Counted from the first letter of the stretch, positions 14,301 through 26,214 are shown. The stretch: 64,000 nucleotides of DNA from Deuterostichococcus epilithicus (GCA_033439295.1 JAVTLE010000004.1:620012-684011); one strand, 5' to 3'. The notes: generated by a model not told the origin, from the letters alone. Numbers and translations are program-made.

Positions 14301-17300
14301 CTGCGGGAGCGCTCAGCTCGAGCGGGCGTTTTGCAGCGGCGGGCCGTCAGCAGCACGATGTGCGCCAGCCATCAGCAAGAATGCTTCGATTGCCGCGCAG
14401 ATCAACCGAAGGCGCCTTCGGGTTGCCGCGCAGATTTCAGGTGTTTCGTGGGACCAAGTGCAGTCTCGGTTGTGGCGGCAGGACAGGCGGCACCGAGGCG
14501 TGGCGGCGACTCAGTGCCAGCCGCGCCCAAGAGGGCGGCCGCGCCCGCCGACAGCACTGACTCAGCCCTGAATCCTTGCCATTGGACTCAAGCTGCTGCC
14601 TGCAGCAATGGCGGCGGGGACTGTGGCAGGCGAGGGGGCGCACGCGACATGACGCATGGCGTGCGCGATGGCTGTGTTCTCGTTCTTTATCTTGTGCCCC
14701 TCGTCCAGCACCAGCACCCTGCAAGACGCAGGAGCCACGTGACTCGACGGATTTCCAGCTGGAGAGCGGTGTGCCTCGGGAAGCCAGCCCTGCAGCGCAC
14801 AGGCAGGCGCAACAATGTGCGCCATCCTGACTGACCGCTGTATACTTAGTCACCGTTTCTGGACACACGCACGCCATAGGCCTGCAAGCCACGACAGCAG
14901 GGGCAGCTGCGCAGAGAGATGCCATGGGCCGCCACAGGCTGCAGTCACCGGAGGACACCGTTTCAGCGTGGCCTGAGAAGGCTGGCACGCTCAAGTGGCG
15001 GCAACGGGCTGACGGCAGCCCTGGGGCAGGTGCATCGCATGACGCAATACTGCAGTGACGGTTGCACACCATGTAGGACACCCTACACATGGGTCTGCAA
15101 GCAGCAGCGCATCCAGCAACAGCAGTAAGTTGGAGCAGCGGGACGTCAAGCAGCACGCACGCGTGCATGGCGGCGGCCCACACCGCCATGGTTGATGCAA
15201 GCCAGTGTCATCGGTCAAAGCAGGGCGCATGCTGGCAGCATTCCGCTTTGGCTTGGTTTTCGGACATGTCGACGTATGTTCCTGGCACTGCCAGAAGATG
15301 GCGCGAGCCAGGCGCGATGCCGGTAATTGTTGTATTGCAGGAAGGCGGACAGCCGGCAATGCCCCATTCGGCTCGGTGTCAGATCTCGCTCGGTGTCGAT
15401 TCTCGGTGTCACAACAGGAAGCGCACCGCCACGTGATGGTGCGTGCGAGGGCGGAGCCGAGGCGCGCGCTCATCATCATGTCGTACGTCGTGATGGCCAC
15501 GTCGAACTTGCCCGGGTCGCTCAGCACCTGTCCAGCGACCGTGCAAAGGCGTTCAGCCTCGAGGCAGCGTCCCCTGGATGCGGCTCGTCTCCTGCTGTGC
15601 CGCTCACGCTGCCCAGCACAAGACTCCCCCGGGTTGAGCGGTGGCAGGGCCCAGCCAGCCACCGGGTTTTCACCTTGAACTGCCTTGGGCACATCGCAGA
15701 CCACCCATCCGCCCCCATCTGCCGCAGCCGCTTGCACTTCCGCCGTCATCAACTGATGTGGAAGCACAACTCATGCATACCTTCCAACACTCGCTTTATT
15801 GCACAGTCGCAGATGTTCCAAAGCTCACATTGCCACAACACCCCCTTCAAGTCCATCAGCTCGAGCAGGACCAACCTCGCAGCTGCAGTGTGGCTGTAAA
15901 CCCTGACATGTAAACCCACCTCCTGCCGCAGCCGCTTGCGCTCGCCGACGTCGTTTGTGTGGAAGCGCACGACCCGCAGGTCGGGCGCCCAGCGCGCCAG
16001 CTCGGCCGCCCAGCTGGAGACGACGGAGAGCGGCACCACCACCAGGGAGGGGCCGGCGATGCCGCGCTCGCGCTTCAGGTACGACAGGAAGGAGATGGTC
16101 TGCAGCGTCTTGCCCAGGCCCTGCAGCTCATACACCACATCTCTCACGGCAATGCCATTTGCGTGCGCCCCTCGCCAGGAAGGAGGCAGTCTGCGGCGTG
16201 TCCTCTGTCCTTCTGGAAGATTGCTGGCTGATGGATTGAGCCGACCGCCACCTCATTGCCCATAGGGATGTCAGCGCCGTTGTACAATCGGTCCAGCAGC
16301 TGGCGCAGGCCCACCAGCTGAGGGGAGTACTCACGCATGCTCAAACTTTCTTTTGAGAAGAGGTTCAGCAGGTTGTGTATGTGTGGCCCCCTGTGCACAG
16401 CCCTACATGCCATCAGAGGCCTGGGGTCTGCGCCACGCCGGCGGAGACTGCCCATCAGGATTCTCAGCCAGGATGGTGATCACGCCGTTGACGATGCGCT
16501 CCACCCGTCAGCTGGTGCTATGCGCAATCTCACCTTTTCATCCGACGAAAATTCCAGCACGTGCGTGTGCTGCCCAGCAGGTCAATGTCCACCTTGGCTC
16601 TCGCACGCCAGAAAGCAATCCCACAGAAAGGCCCACCATCTCGTCAGCCAGGATGGCATTGACGCCGTCGTCGAATCGGTCCACCAGCCAGCGCAGCCCC
16701 GCCAGCTGGTACTCGCGCATCTCGCCGCCCGTCACACCCTCCGGTTGGAACTCCACAGCGGCCGGCCGCGCCTCGTCCTCTGCCGCCTGCGCCGCCGCCG
16801 CACTGCAGGAAAGGCCAACAACAAGTCTTGTAACTGAACCGTTCTGTTTGAATGCACATTTACAAAAGGTTTATAAGATCCGCCGCCGGTGGCCCCCTTC
16901 GGCTGATATTCCAGTGATCACGGGCACGCCTCGGCCTCCGCCGGCTGCGCTGCTGCCGCGCTGCAAGGGAAGCATAAGAGGGGGTTTGTCCCGCCGCCGG
17001 GTGACGCCCCTCGGCTTGCATCTGACGGCTGCCACCCGCGCCTCGTCTTCTGCCGCCCTGCGCCGCTGCAGCGCTTGCGGAGAAGACACAGATGAACAGC
17101 TCGTTTGCTGTTTGAGGTGCAAGGACTGCTGGATCTCCACCGCCTATGACGCTCTTTGCCTAGAGCTCCCCGCGGCAGAGGCCACCACCTCCGCCGTTGC
17201 CTGTGCTGTCGCGGCGCTACGAGCGAGGAAGAGGGACCTGGCGCCAGGATCAGGATTCGGCCTGCTGGCAGCAAATTGCCGCCAAGCACCTATTTGCAGC

Positions 17301-20157
17301 CGCGTCACAGCCAACATGGCCGTTGCCGGCGCAGAGGCCAAGGACGGCTTTTCCTTCCGGACCGCTGGGAATCAGCCAGCAGGCACCAAACAGCGCTCGC
17401 CGCTGAACCTGAACAAAAGGCCGAAGTCAAGGGCTGAAGTACAAGACTGCAAACCCAACAAAAGTATGGCGGGAACGGCGGGCAGTGCGGCTCGGCACCT
17501 GATGCGGGCGGCGACGGCGGGCGTGATGAAGGGCTGCAGGGCCGGCAGGTGACCCAGGAAGTAGCGCGCCCGCCGAAACTCGGCGGCCTGCATGACAAGC
17601 GGCCAGTGTGACGCCGATCGCTGGCTTTCATACAACAGTCAGATCTCCATCGGCTGTAGACGCCGACAAATCCGGCTGACCATCATTGCGGCTGCCTTGT
17701 CTGGACCGCACCAGCCATTCGTCCGCATGTCTGCAAGCCACTGTCGGCAGCCCTGCGGGGGTGTGCCAAGCCCAGGAGCGTCACGCAGTGACCCGGATGT
17801 CGCCTGTCTGACAAAACAATCTTTCTATCAAACGGATTCCCACCTTGGCGTCGGCACGTACAGCCTCATTGTGCGCCTTGCGCGCCTGTTCCTGCGCATT
17901 GGGCGGCGCCACCGCCCGCCCGCCGCCCGCCGACCGCGCCGCCTTTGGCGGCGCTGCAGCCAGCCGCCGCCGCCGCCGGTTGGGGCGCCTAGCACCCCCG
18001 TAGCGCCGCCGGCGCCTGCGCGCGTGTCGGGCAAGTTTCGGGGTTTGGGCGAGCTGGTGCAGCTTGCTTTTGCACCCTGCCCTGTTGCTGCTGGTGGACG
18101 GCGCCATTCCGCTGACCGAAAGCAACGGCACCTCCCAGCTGTGTCTTGACCCTCATGTCAGGCCTTGGTCACGGTGTGCTGCCAGGAGGGCACCGCTGGT
18201 CTGGGTGGCGTGACCGTCAGGAGCAATGTGAGTGGTTGCCCAAAGACTCACGGTCGAGCTCCTGGTCGAAGACTGAGCGCTCGCCCTGCTGCAGGTCGTA
18301 GTTGTTGATGCGCAGCACGGGGACGCCATCCACATGCATCAGCCGCGGCTTGGCCGCGCGCCCCGAGCGCCGCACAAGGCCGCCATTCGCATCGTCACCC
18401 CCCGCCGACCCAGTGGCAGCTGATGCCTCTGTGGCAGCAGCGCCGGTGGCAACAATGTCGCCCGCCTCATCGGCGCTCTCATCGTCGGATTCCTCCTTGA
18501 CAGCAGCGGTGCCCTCGCCGCCAGGCAGGCCGCTGTGAAGCTGCGGCTGCGCCGGGAGCACGATGCCATTGGCCGCCGCTGCCGCCGCCGCGGCGTAGCT
18601 GGTTGCGAGGCCGCCGCCCAGGGGGTCTGGCTGGGCATCGCTGGCGCGGCCCGGCAGCACAACGCCGGGGCTGTGATTGGCAGCGGCGTCCGCGCCGCTG
18701 GGCCGCGCCTGCGCCGCAGAGCGTGCCCGCCGTGCGCCTGGCGGCGCGACGAGCGGCAGCGGCGGCGGCTGCGCCGGGCCGGCCGCCGCCAAGGCGGTGC
18801 CAGGGCCCTTTGGCGGCCGCCCGGCGCCGCGCTTGGCCGCGGCCAGCGCCGCGGGCGCCGACGGCGGCGGGGGCTTTTTGACCTTTGCGGGCGGAGGGCG
18901 CGGCACCCAGGCGCCCGCCTCGAACTCCATGCTGAGCCGTACCTGCTCTGGCCGCGCAGCCGCCTTGATGCTGCGGTCCACCTCTGCGCAGCTTGCAGAA
19001 CCTGTCTTGAGGTGTTTCCGTCTTGATTCCTCGTGTATAAAAACGCTCCAGCAATGACACAGCCGGACACAGCCGCCCGCCACTTGGTGCTGGCAAGCAA
19101 CTCACGCATCTGCGCATGGTGGGGGTGCAGGCAGGAGGTATGGCGCACAATGCATGACGGCAATGTGCGGCGGCACCGGCTCACCAGGGAGGAAGACGCG
19201 CAGGACGCCGGGCGACTGGCTCCAGGCGACGCCGTGCCACCAGATGTCGTGCTCCCGCAGGTCTACCGCCTGGCCGATTTCATAATCGTCCAGGCTCGGC
19301 AGCTGCACGCCTGCTGGCGGCGCCGGCCGCAGGCGGCGCGACCGCACCGGAAACGTCTCCTGCAGCTGCTTGCCGTCCGTGTCCACGAACTGCGGAGCAC
19401 GAAATTTTTAAGGGAATCAGATGCTGCCCGGCATGTTGGCTGGGGTGTTGCCGCTGATAGGTGTGGCGAGCAGGTTCCCATGCCGCAAACGCTGCTGCGT
19501 GCAAACGCCTCCCCCTAGTAGCTCCACGCGATACCAGTCGCAGAGGAACACGGCGTACTGCAGAAAACCTAATGTCTTTGCCTTGCTACTGTTCAAACTT
19601 TGCACAGGATGCATGTGATCTGTTGGTCGGTCAGGGCCCGCCAGCCATTGCCGATTATTGCTTGTCGTTTCCAGCACAGCGTTGCCGCAAGGATAACAGT
19701 GGGTATGCAACCGACCACAAGGCGTGTCTACACGACCGCACAAGACAACATGGACGCTTCAATGCCTTCCTGTGACACGAGAGCAACTGCTGCACACCTC
19801 GAACGATCGGCTTCGTGGCTTTTCCAGAATGCAACACCTTGCAATCTACATCTGACTGGCAGCCGGAGAACTGGCAGATCGCCTGGCAGGGACGTGCTCG
19901 GGAGAGCGCCGAGGAACCCTACACGAAAGCCTTTGCGACCACGAAAATTGTTTGCATATAGACATTTCAGACGTATGACAATCTGGAATCAGGGAGCGCA
20001 CGTCTTCATAAGTGACTGTGCACCGCTCCACAGCCACCCCGGCGTCGGAGAAGACGTCGGTGACCTTGCCGGTCGAATAGGAGGCAGGGAAGCCGTCCTG
20101 GCTGAGGCCCTTGACCTCCACCGCTGCATGCAGCTCCACACCTCGTTCCGCAGCCAT
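5331..20157 (-). CDS. SNF2-family chromatin-remodelling ATPase with agenet and PHD-finger domains
   Basis: Predicted nuclear DNA translocase that uses ATP to move nucleosomes. The start ATG is 20157 ([19 protein letters not shown]). Two agenet/Tudor-like blocks follow (20157-20004, about 19390-19110), then a long Ala-rich basic linker (about 18995-18240). The helicase is split over many short exons. Block Q/I is at about 16810-16643 ([16 protein letters not shown], ending ADEM), Walker A GLGKT at 16120-16106 and DEGH at 14705-14694. [18 protein letters not shown] is near 14246, [18 protein letters not shown] near 12640, the DGST...[10 protein letters not shown] block about 11490-11290, and [17 protein letters not shown] about 10865-10810. 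After the helicase come two zinc-binding PHD-type blocks ([22 protein letters not shown] spliced between about 8690 and 8340; [12 protein letters not shown] near 8005), a basic Gly/Pro tract and a stop at 5331-5333. The helicase most resembles ISWI. Exon limits are approximate, and the 3' PHD part could be a separate gene. Confidence 0.8.
12082..12138 (-). repeat. Intronic copy of a SNF2 exon start including its splice acceptor
   Basis: This segment repeats 11974-12030 with a handful of substitutions and one inserted base. On the minus strand both copies read through a CCCAG acceptor into GCGA(A/G)GATGT(A/G)GTGGAGGC. The 11974-12030 copy continues into the long open exon encoding [20 protein letters not shown] and is taken as the real exon. 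Confidence 0.7.
16255..16515 (-). repeat. Two degenerate intronic copies of the helicase motif-I exon
   Basis: The intron that follows the ADEM exon (16643-16810) holds two decayed direct copies of that exon. One at about 16455-16515 mirrors the part encoding [15 protein letters not shown]. The other at about 16255-16340 mirrors [15 protein letters not shown], and read in frame gives [20 protein letters not shown]. Neither copy continues into the GLGKT exon at 16120 in a usable way, so they are taken as non-coding echoes. Confidence 0.65.
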
Positions 20158-21000
20158 GCTGCCCAGCGCGCGCGCCTGTGGTCCGGATATCTGTACTGAA
20201 TTTGAGCTGAACGACAACGCAACTGGACACCGGTCTCGAGCCGTAGTGTGTGTACGGAACTGCCTGCACACGGCACTATCAGCTGCAACCGTCCTCTGCA
20301 GATGTTGCAGGGTGCCTGGACGGCTGCCAACTGAAGGTGCAGCAATCTGTTCAGGTTTCCTGTGTGTTGTTTACTGCACGTGCATACCAGGGTGGAAAAC
20401 ATGACTCATTGCGTTGGTGGAGACTGCGACGGCGACTTTATATTCCTGAAACACTTCCGAGAAGGCTCGACCGCCATGCCGCGGCTAGGCACAAGAGTAG
20501 ACAGAAATTTCCGACTGTTTCAAGCGAGGTTGCAACAGCTGTCGGACCAAAAGATCAGTGCGGCAGCTTGTTGTGACTGACCGCGCGCGCCGCTGTCAAC
20601 ACACATGCAGAAGCTCGCTCAACCGCGTTAGCCGCTATGGGTTGTCAGGCCTGGTACCTGACATCCCGTTCCCTCCTTCTTCAATCATCTTCCGTCATGC
20701 AAGCAGCGCTTGTGCTCAGCGTCGTTTCCATCCCGCACACTTGCTCAGCGGGGTGGCGGCGCGGCACCATACTTGGGACCGCGCGCTGCATGAGAGATAA
20801 CAGCCGTCAGATATCAGTTTTCCTGGTTTCTGGCGTGTCGACCCAGCCTCTGCCGCCGCTGTATGACAGGAACCGCGCGAGATAATGGGAGATGAGCGCT
20901 AAGTCTGCAGCAGTTGTGCGACCAAACGGAGCTGACAGTGCGCCCATGATTCTGTTGTATCAAAACATTTCTTGGCTGCGCCTCAGCGCTGCACTAGATT
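20158..21000. other. Intergenic: SNF2 5' flank
   Basis: This is the upstream region of the minus-strand SNF2 gene and the downstream side of the small minus-strand gene at 21001-21322. I see no conserved coding motif on either strand and no confident promoter element. Confidence 0.4.
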
Positions 21001-21322
21001 TCAGCTGCGGCAAGTTTGGCATTGCGGTGGCGCACCCGCGGCGGTGTCGCGGTGGTGCTGCTCCTGTTTCTTCTGGTAGTAGTAGTAGCCCAGCCCGACG
21101 GCCGCGAGCGTTCCGAACGCTGCGTTCGACTGAGATTATGAATGTTCACGCTGCTAGCAGCGGCTGCCTGCCTTCTGCATGCACTATGCATACTTGAAGA
21201 CATTCCGACAGCCTCGCGGAGATGTGAAGATACCGCGCTTGCTGTCGTTGCCACTCACCCAGCATCCTGTTCTGGCGCTGATGCGGGTTTCTGCCGAGGA
21301 TGCTGTCCATAAAGTCTGACAT
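21001..21322 (-). CDS. Small single-pass membrane protein, unidentified
   Basis: Not recognised as a named family. An ATG at 21322-21320 starts MSDFMDSILGRNPHQRQNRM. A second block at about 21129-21001 reads SNAAFGTLAAVGLGYYYYQK, then a charged Gln/Lys/His tail and a TGA at 21001-21003. The second block has a short membrane helix followed by a basic tail, as in small organelle inner-membrane proteins. The intron is uncertain. A canonical GTGAGT donor after NRMLG puts the second exon out of frame, while a GTATGC donor near 21195 gives a 64-base intron in phase. The first choice would need an error or a different acceptor. The gene is compact and lies between SNF2 and CNX1. Confidence 0.5.
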
Positions 21323-21741
21323 GCTGTGTTCTGCCCTGCTTCTATATATGTGGGGCGCGCGTTGCCCGAAGAAGCGCGCTGCGCGGCGCCTTTTCAAGCG
21401 TTTTCCGGCACTGTTAATCACCAAGCTCCCCACTAGATACGGCAGAGCACGAGGACAAGGTGTTTAGTGTAAAGACAGAGTGAAGCTGTCTTTTGTATCG
21501 GAAGTGGGGCGTCCGAGGATTTGATGTGGGGCATGCAGATTCCCAACGAGGTCGCCTGATTGAACTGGCGCTGCGCCGCTGCACAAGAGGCAGTTGCAGC
21601 TTTGTTCAGTGAAGACCGCATCTTCGCTCGTGTGCGCATCCGTGGTGCCATCCTGGGCCTGTGCATTCTACACCAGAGTTGTTCAACCTAGGTTGCAATC
21701 AATTTTGCAATCCATTTGCGCAGCCAGGTATCGTGATCAGG
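21323..21741. other. Divergent promoter region between the small minus gene and CNX1
   Basis: About 420 bases separate the ATG of the minus-strand small gene from the ATG of the plus-strand CNX1 gene. The only long open reading is the upstream extension of the small gene's frame. No regulatory motif could be named with confidence. Confidence 0.45.
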
Positions 21742-24700
21742 ATGAGTTCCGCAGCTCCAAACGCGCCGGCAACGCCCGCCGCCTTCTACAAGATGATCAG
21801 CATCCCGGAGGCGCAGCAGACGGTGCTGGCACACACGCGTGTGCTGGCGCCGCAGGCGCTGCCCCTGGCCAGCATCCTGGGCCGCGTGCTGGCGGAGGAC
21901 GTCAGGGCGTCGGAGCCGCTGCCGCCCTTCCCGGCGTCCATCAAGGTGGGACCGCTGCGGTGGCGGCACACCGTACAGTGCTGCAGGCCACTCGGCGGCA
22001 TGTTTCTGATGTCCAAGGGATGTGTCATCCAGCGAACCGCAACATACTGCTCGCCACTCCTCTCTTTGCGAGCCGTGCTGCACCATCACACTGCTGGCAC
22101 TTGCATCTGGTTATGCCCGATATCCCTGCATCATGGCAGGACGGCTATGCAGTGGTGTCGTCCGACGGGCCCAAGGAGTATGAGGTCGTCTTTGAGGCGC
22201 TGGCGGGCACGGAGCAGCAGACCCTGCAGCCGGGCACCATCGCCTACATCGGCACAGGCGAGCCCGGCTGCCGATTTCACAGTTGCAGTCCTGAATCCTT
22301 TGTGGGCGGATTGTGGCCGTTTATGCTGCACTCCCGCCGCACTGCGCCGCGCTACGTGCCACGCTGCTGCTGGTGAGTGGGGAGCTGCGCGGCGGGCAAA
22401 GACCAATTGGCAATCGCCTGCCCAGTCTGCTTCATTTGCCTAAAACCTGCGCTGACATCACTTCTCTCCTCTATGGCGTTCCGCCAGGCGGCCCGGTCCC
22501 GCACGGTGCGGATGCGGTGGTGCAGATCGAGGACACCGAAGTGGTGGGCCGCACCGCGCTGGGCGCTCCCGTCGTCGACATCAAGAAGGTGGGCAAGATG
22601 TTTTTCAACAATCTCAATTGCCATCAAGAAAGTGGGCCAAGGCCCGGCATGATGGACCAAAGGACCGTTGTAGCTGATGCAGCAGCGCCAGCCTCGAGGG
22701 TGGGAAGCGTCGCCGACGTCGCCGGCCGGACGCAGGCGGGCAAGCCGGCGGCGTACCTGCTGGTCGCCGACCCAGAGTCACGATCACATCAGCTTCGCCT
22801 GCAGGCCGCAATTCGCAACACACATCTCAATCATGCCACATGCATGACGACGCAGGCGGCGCGGCAGGACATCCAAGTGAGCCGACTCGAACACCTGTAC
22901 CCGCCATGCCTAAATCAGCAGCTGTCAACAGAGCTGCCGGTATGCGCGTGATGCAGGCGGCGCAACCGGGGCAGGACATCCGCGCGGTGGGCTCGGACAT
23001 CCGTGGCGGCGAGACGGTGCTGGCGGCCGGCGAGCGCATCGGGCCCGCCGAGATTGGGCTGCTGGCCACCGTCGGTGCCGCCACTGTGCAGGTGCCCACG
23101 ACTGCCGCGACTGATGCCCGCGCTGTCTCGCAGTATTGACATAGACATCGATTGGGCCGCCAGTCTCCGCTGCTGGGTGCAGGTGTGCCTGCCGCAGGCT
23201 TCCAAGTGGGTTCATTAGCTTCTCACGCATCTCAAAGGTTGCGTGGACTCACTCGTGCAGCTTCTGTGCGTTGCGGCTGTGGCCTCGACAGTCTGGAGGC
23301 AGGCCAGGCTGGTGACGGCTGAGCCCGGCGCGTTCACACCCTCGCTGGCCATGACAAGGATCCACCTTGTAATTCCGCAACCAGCAATACCTGTAATAGT
23401 CGTGACCCCTTCCCAACCCTCATCGGAGCCGCACATGCTGTTGGACAATGAGGGTCCAGGATACCGCGAGGCTTGCAACTTCCAACCATGATCCTGCCGC
23501 AGGATGATGCTGCGCTGACTCGCAGGTGCACGCGGCGCCGCTCGTGGCGGTGCTGTCCACAGGCGATGAGGTAGCAGAGCCCGCCACGCCGCACCTGCGG
23601 CCGGGCGCGATCCGCGACGCCAACCGCCCAATGCTGCTGGCGGCCGCGGCCGACGCCGGCGCCAGCACCCTGGACCTGGGCATCGTGCCGGACTCCGCGA
23701 GGCTGGAGGGTTTAGAGGCGGCGCTGCACACGGCGCTGGAGAATGGAGCCGACGTCCTCATCACCTCGGGTGCGCCGCTGTCGCATTCCGGCCCACCCAC
23801 ATGCGCCACCGACCCTGCTCGTTGGTGGTGCACCTTTCGGTCCTCTTGGTGGATCACTCGAAACACCTGCCTGGCCGTGCCGCGCGCGGTCTGTGGCTGC
23901 TGGAGCGCCGCCGCACCGCTGCACGACTGGCGCTCGCGCTGTTGGAAACAGGCAATGTGGAGACGACCTGCCGCAGGAGCTGTGCAATGGCCTTCTCGTC
24001 AATGGGCCACCGTAGTGGGTTTCCAGGGGGAACACGGACTGTGTCCAAGCCGCTGCTAAAGCGGTGGCTGCGCATCAATGTGTATGGAACGGCTATCAAG
24101 TTCGACAGCTGGTCCAAGTCTTCTTTGAAACAAGTCAACATGCCGCCGCAGGCGGGGTGTCCATGGGAGACAAGGACTTTGTCAAGCCGCTGCTGGAGCA
24201 GCACGCAACCGTCCACTTTGGCCGCGTGCGCATGAAGCCTGGCAAGCCGCTCACATTTGCGACGCTGGACCGGCCAGGCGAGCCTCTCACACACAGCGCT
24301 GGTGACGAGCAGCATGTTGCGACATGTTCTGTAAAAACACATTCCACGCCAGCTCTTGCCACTGCCTGCTTGCTGTGCTTTAGTTGCAGAGGGCAATACA
24401 TCACGCGTGTTCGTTCGGTAGCATCCTGCTGCCAAGCGGAAGCACTGACTGTCCAGCTGCTTGCCTATGGCCAGACTCAAAAGCTTAGCATCCAGTGAGC
24501 CGAATACCGTGTTGAGGGTCCCGGCGACTGCGTGACTGCGCAGGCGGGGGCAAGCGGCTGCTTGTGTTCGGGCTGCCGGGCAACCCCGTCAGCAGCCTGG
24601 TCACCTTCAACCTGATTGTGCTGCCGGCGCTCCGCCGCCTTGCGGGCTGGAAGGTGTGCATTTTGACACCACAATGTTGCACCTGATGGACCTTGCCATA

Positions 24701-25898
24701 TCATGCCCTTCTGACCAGACTGCAGCCTGGTCAACTTCAGCCTGATGATGCTGCCGGCGCTCATTCGCCTTGCGGGCTGGAAATTATACAGCCGCCGCAG
24801 AGTTGCTCGGACGTTCCTGAAGTCTTGAAATGAGCAACAGGATGTTGCCTGCTCCAAATCTAGGACCCATGCAGGGCGAAAGGCGACATGCACACACACA
24901 CAGCCCCGCCCCCTCATGCCAGCTTCTAGGCAGTTGGTATCCAGGCGGGACTTCACAAAATTTCGCCCACACGAGCACTCATAACAACTGCGATGTTTGC
25001 AGGAGCCGATGCTGCGGCGGCTGCAGGCAACGCTGTCGGCGCCGCTGCGGCTAGACCCTGTGCGGCCGGAGTACCACCGTGCAGCACTGCGGTGGGCGCC
25101 GCCATCGCCCGAGAAAGGCGTCCCGGTGCCGGCCGCCGATGACGCAGCGGCAGCCGGCACGGCAGCAGACGGCAGGACAGAGTTTGATGTGCCGGTGCTG
25201 GGCACGCCGGCGGTCGGCTGGTCGGCGGCAGAGTTGCGGGCGAGCGATGCTGCCAGCAGTCTCAGCGAGCTTGACCTGGCCAGCGAGCCCGGCAGTGGCA
25301 GCCCCCCCGGCGGCAGCAGCCCGGGCAGCAGCCTGCGCGGCGGCGGCGGCGGCGGCTTCGTGGCGCTTTCGACCGGCGGCCAGATCAGCAGCCGGCTGCT
25401 GTCCATGCGCTCGGCGGCGGCGCTGCTGGAGCTGCCGCAGGTGGGTTGCAGGCCGCCGCAATGCTGTGCCGCTGCCGTGGAGGTGCCCAGCGTGCCCCGC
25501 GAGGCGTCGCTGATGGGGCGCCTGATGTGTGGCCTGCTGTTTCTGGGCCATGGCCTCGCGTCGCTTCCGTGACGGCGGCTGGAACCATCTGCGTGACTCT
25601 GTAGATGTGTGCAGCTCTGTAAAGCTGTACCATTGGGACCTGTATGATTCTGTATCTTGTGGCGCTAGCCCAGCACCCATGAGCCCATCGGCCCAGATGT
25701 GCTCTCCGCCAGGCCTGCTGAAGTGTAGTTGTCTGTAGGAGGGCGCCTTCGAAGCAGCAGGGTTTCGAGCTTGCTGGGACACAAGACATCTGCTCAGCAT
25801 CTGTGGTGACGCGCCCCTTTCCGCTGCGCTTACAGGCAGAGGGGGTGCTTCAGGCTGGCTCGACGGTGACTGCACTTCTGATTTCGGACCTGCGCTGA
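21742..25898 (+). CDS. CNX1: Molybdopterin molybdenumtransferase, CNX1/gephyrin E domain (MoeA family)
   Basis: Inserts molybdate into adenylated molybdopterin, the last step of molybdenum cofactor synthesis in the cytosol. Nine exons keep phase throughout: 21742-21945, 22140-22257, 22488-22588, 22957-23091, 23526-23769, 24152-24277, 24544-24653, 25003-25440 and 25836-25898, giving 512 residues. Family motifs are in order: DGYAV (69-73), [12 protein letters not shown] (from 108), LSTGDEV (about 196-202), [13 protein letters not shown] (from 268), [10 protein letters not shown] (about 319), [17 protein letters not shown] and a C-terminal [14 protein letters not shown]. The protein stops after the E domain, whereas plant CNX1 carries a G (MogA-like) domain after it. 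An insert of about 87 Gly/Ser/Ala-rich residues (378-464) interrupts the C-terminal domain. Introns 2 and 6 start with GC rather than GT (both CAG|GCGAGC). Confidence 0.95.
24008..24062 (+). repeat. Intronic copy of CNX1 exon 6 start
   Basis: This intron segment resembles 24148-24202, the start of the exon encoding [15 protein letters not shown]. The shared core is TGTCAAGCCGCTGCT in the exon and TGTCCAAGCCGCTGCT in the copy. The copy has an extra base that breaks the frame. Confidence 0.65.
24722..24782 (+). repeat. Intronic copy of CNX1 exon 7 end
   Basis: Sixty-one bases match the exon 7 end (24592-24652) at about 89% by eye (7 differences). The donor that follows the exon (AAG|GTGTGC) has become AAATTATAC in the copy. 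The copy lies 69 bases downstream of the true donor. Confidence 0.8.
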
Positions 25899-26214
25899 GG
25901 CTACGTATAAAATTCGGGCCAGCTCTGCAACATCCCCAGCCTGTTCACACGCACCTAATGGAGCCCACCAGGCTGGCGACTGCATAACCTGCTCAAGATG
26001 ATGGCACCATGTAACATGAACCCAGCTCATACACCATGTGGCTTCCGACTGAACTCAACGAGACATTTGTCGTATCGAGCATTGATCCTCACTTCTCGCT
26101 CAGGAGAACTCTCCCCTCCCTTGTACTGTCCATCGGGTTCAGTCACCGTAAATCGAGCAGCTCTCACAGACCGCTAAACCATTATTTGGCGTCTGTCAAG
26201 CCCAGCGGAACGGG
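25899..26214. other. Spacer between CNX1 stop and GDSL lipase start
   Basis: About 316 bases lie between two same-strand genes. They would hold the CNX1 3' untranslated region and the lipase promoter. No coding block and no named regulatory site is visible. Confidence 0.5.

Noticed and set aside
20111-20402. Alternative frames over the SNF2 start region
   Set aside because: Only the frame starting at 20157 gives the agenet-like [20 protein letters not shown]; the others are shadows.
22314-22443. Long open frame overlapping CNX1 intron 2
   Set aside because: It reads through a conserved-motif junction ([14 protein letters not shown]) fixed by phase, so it is intron read-through, not an extra exon.
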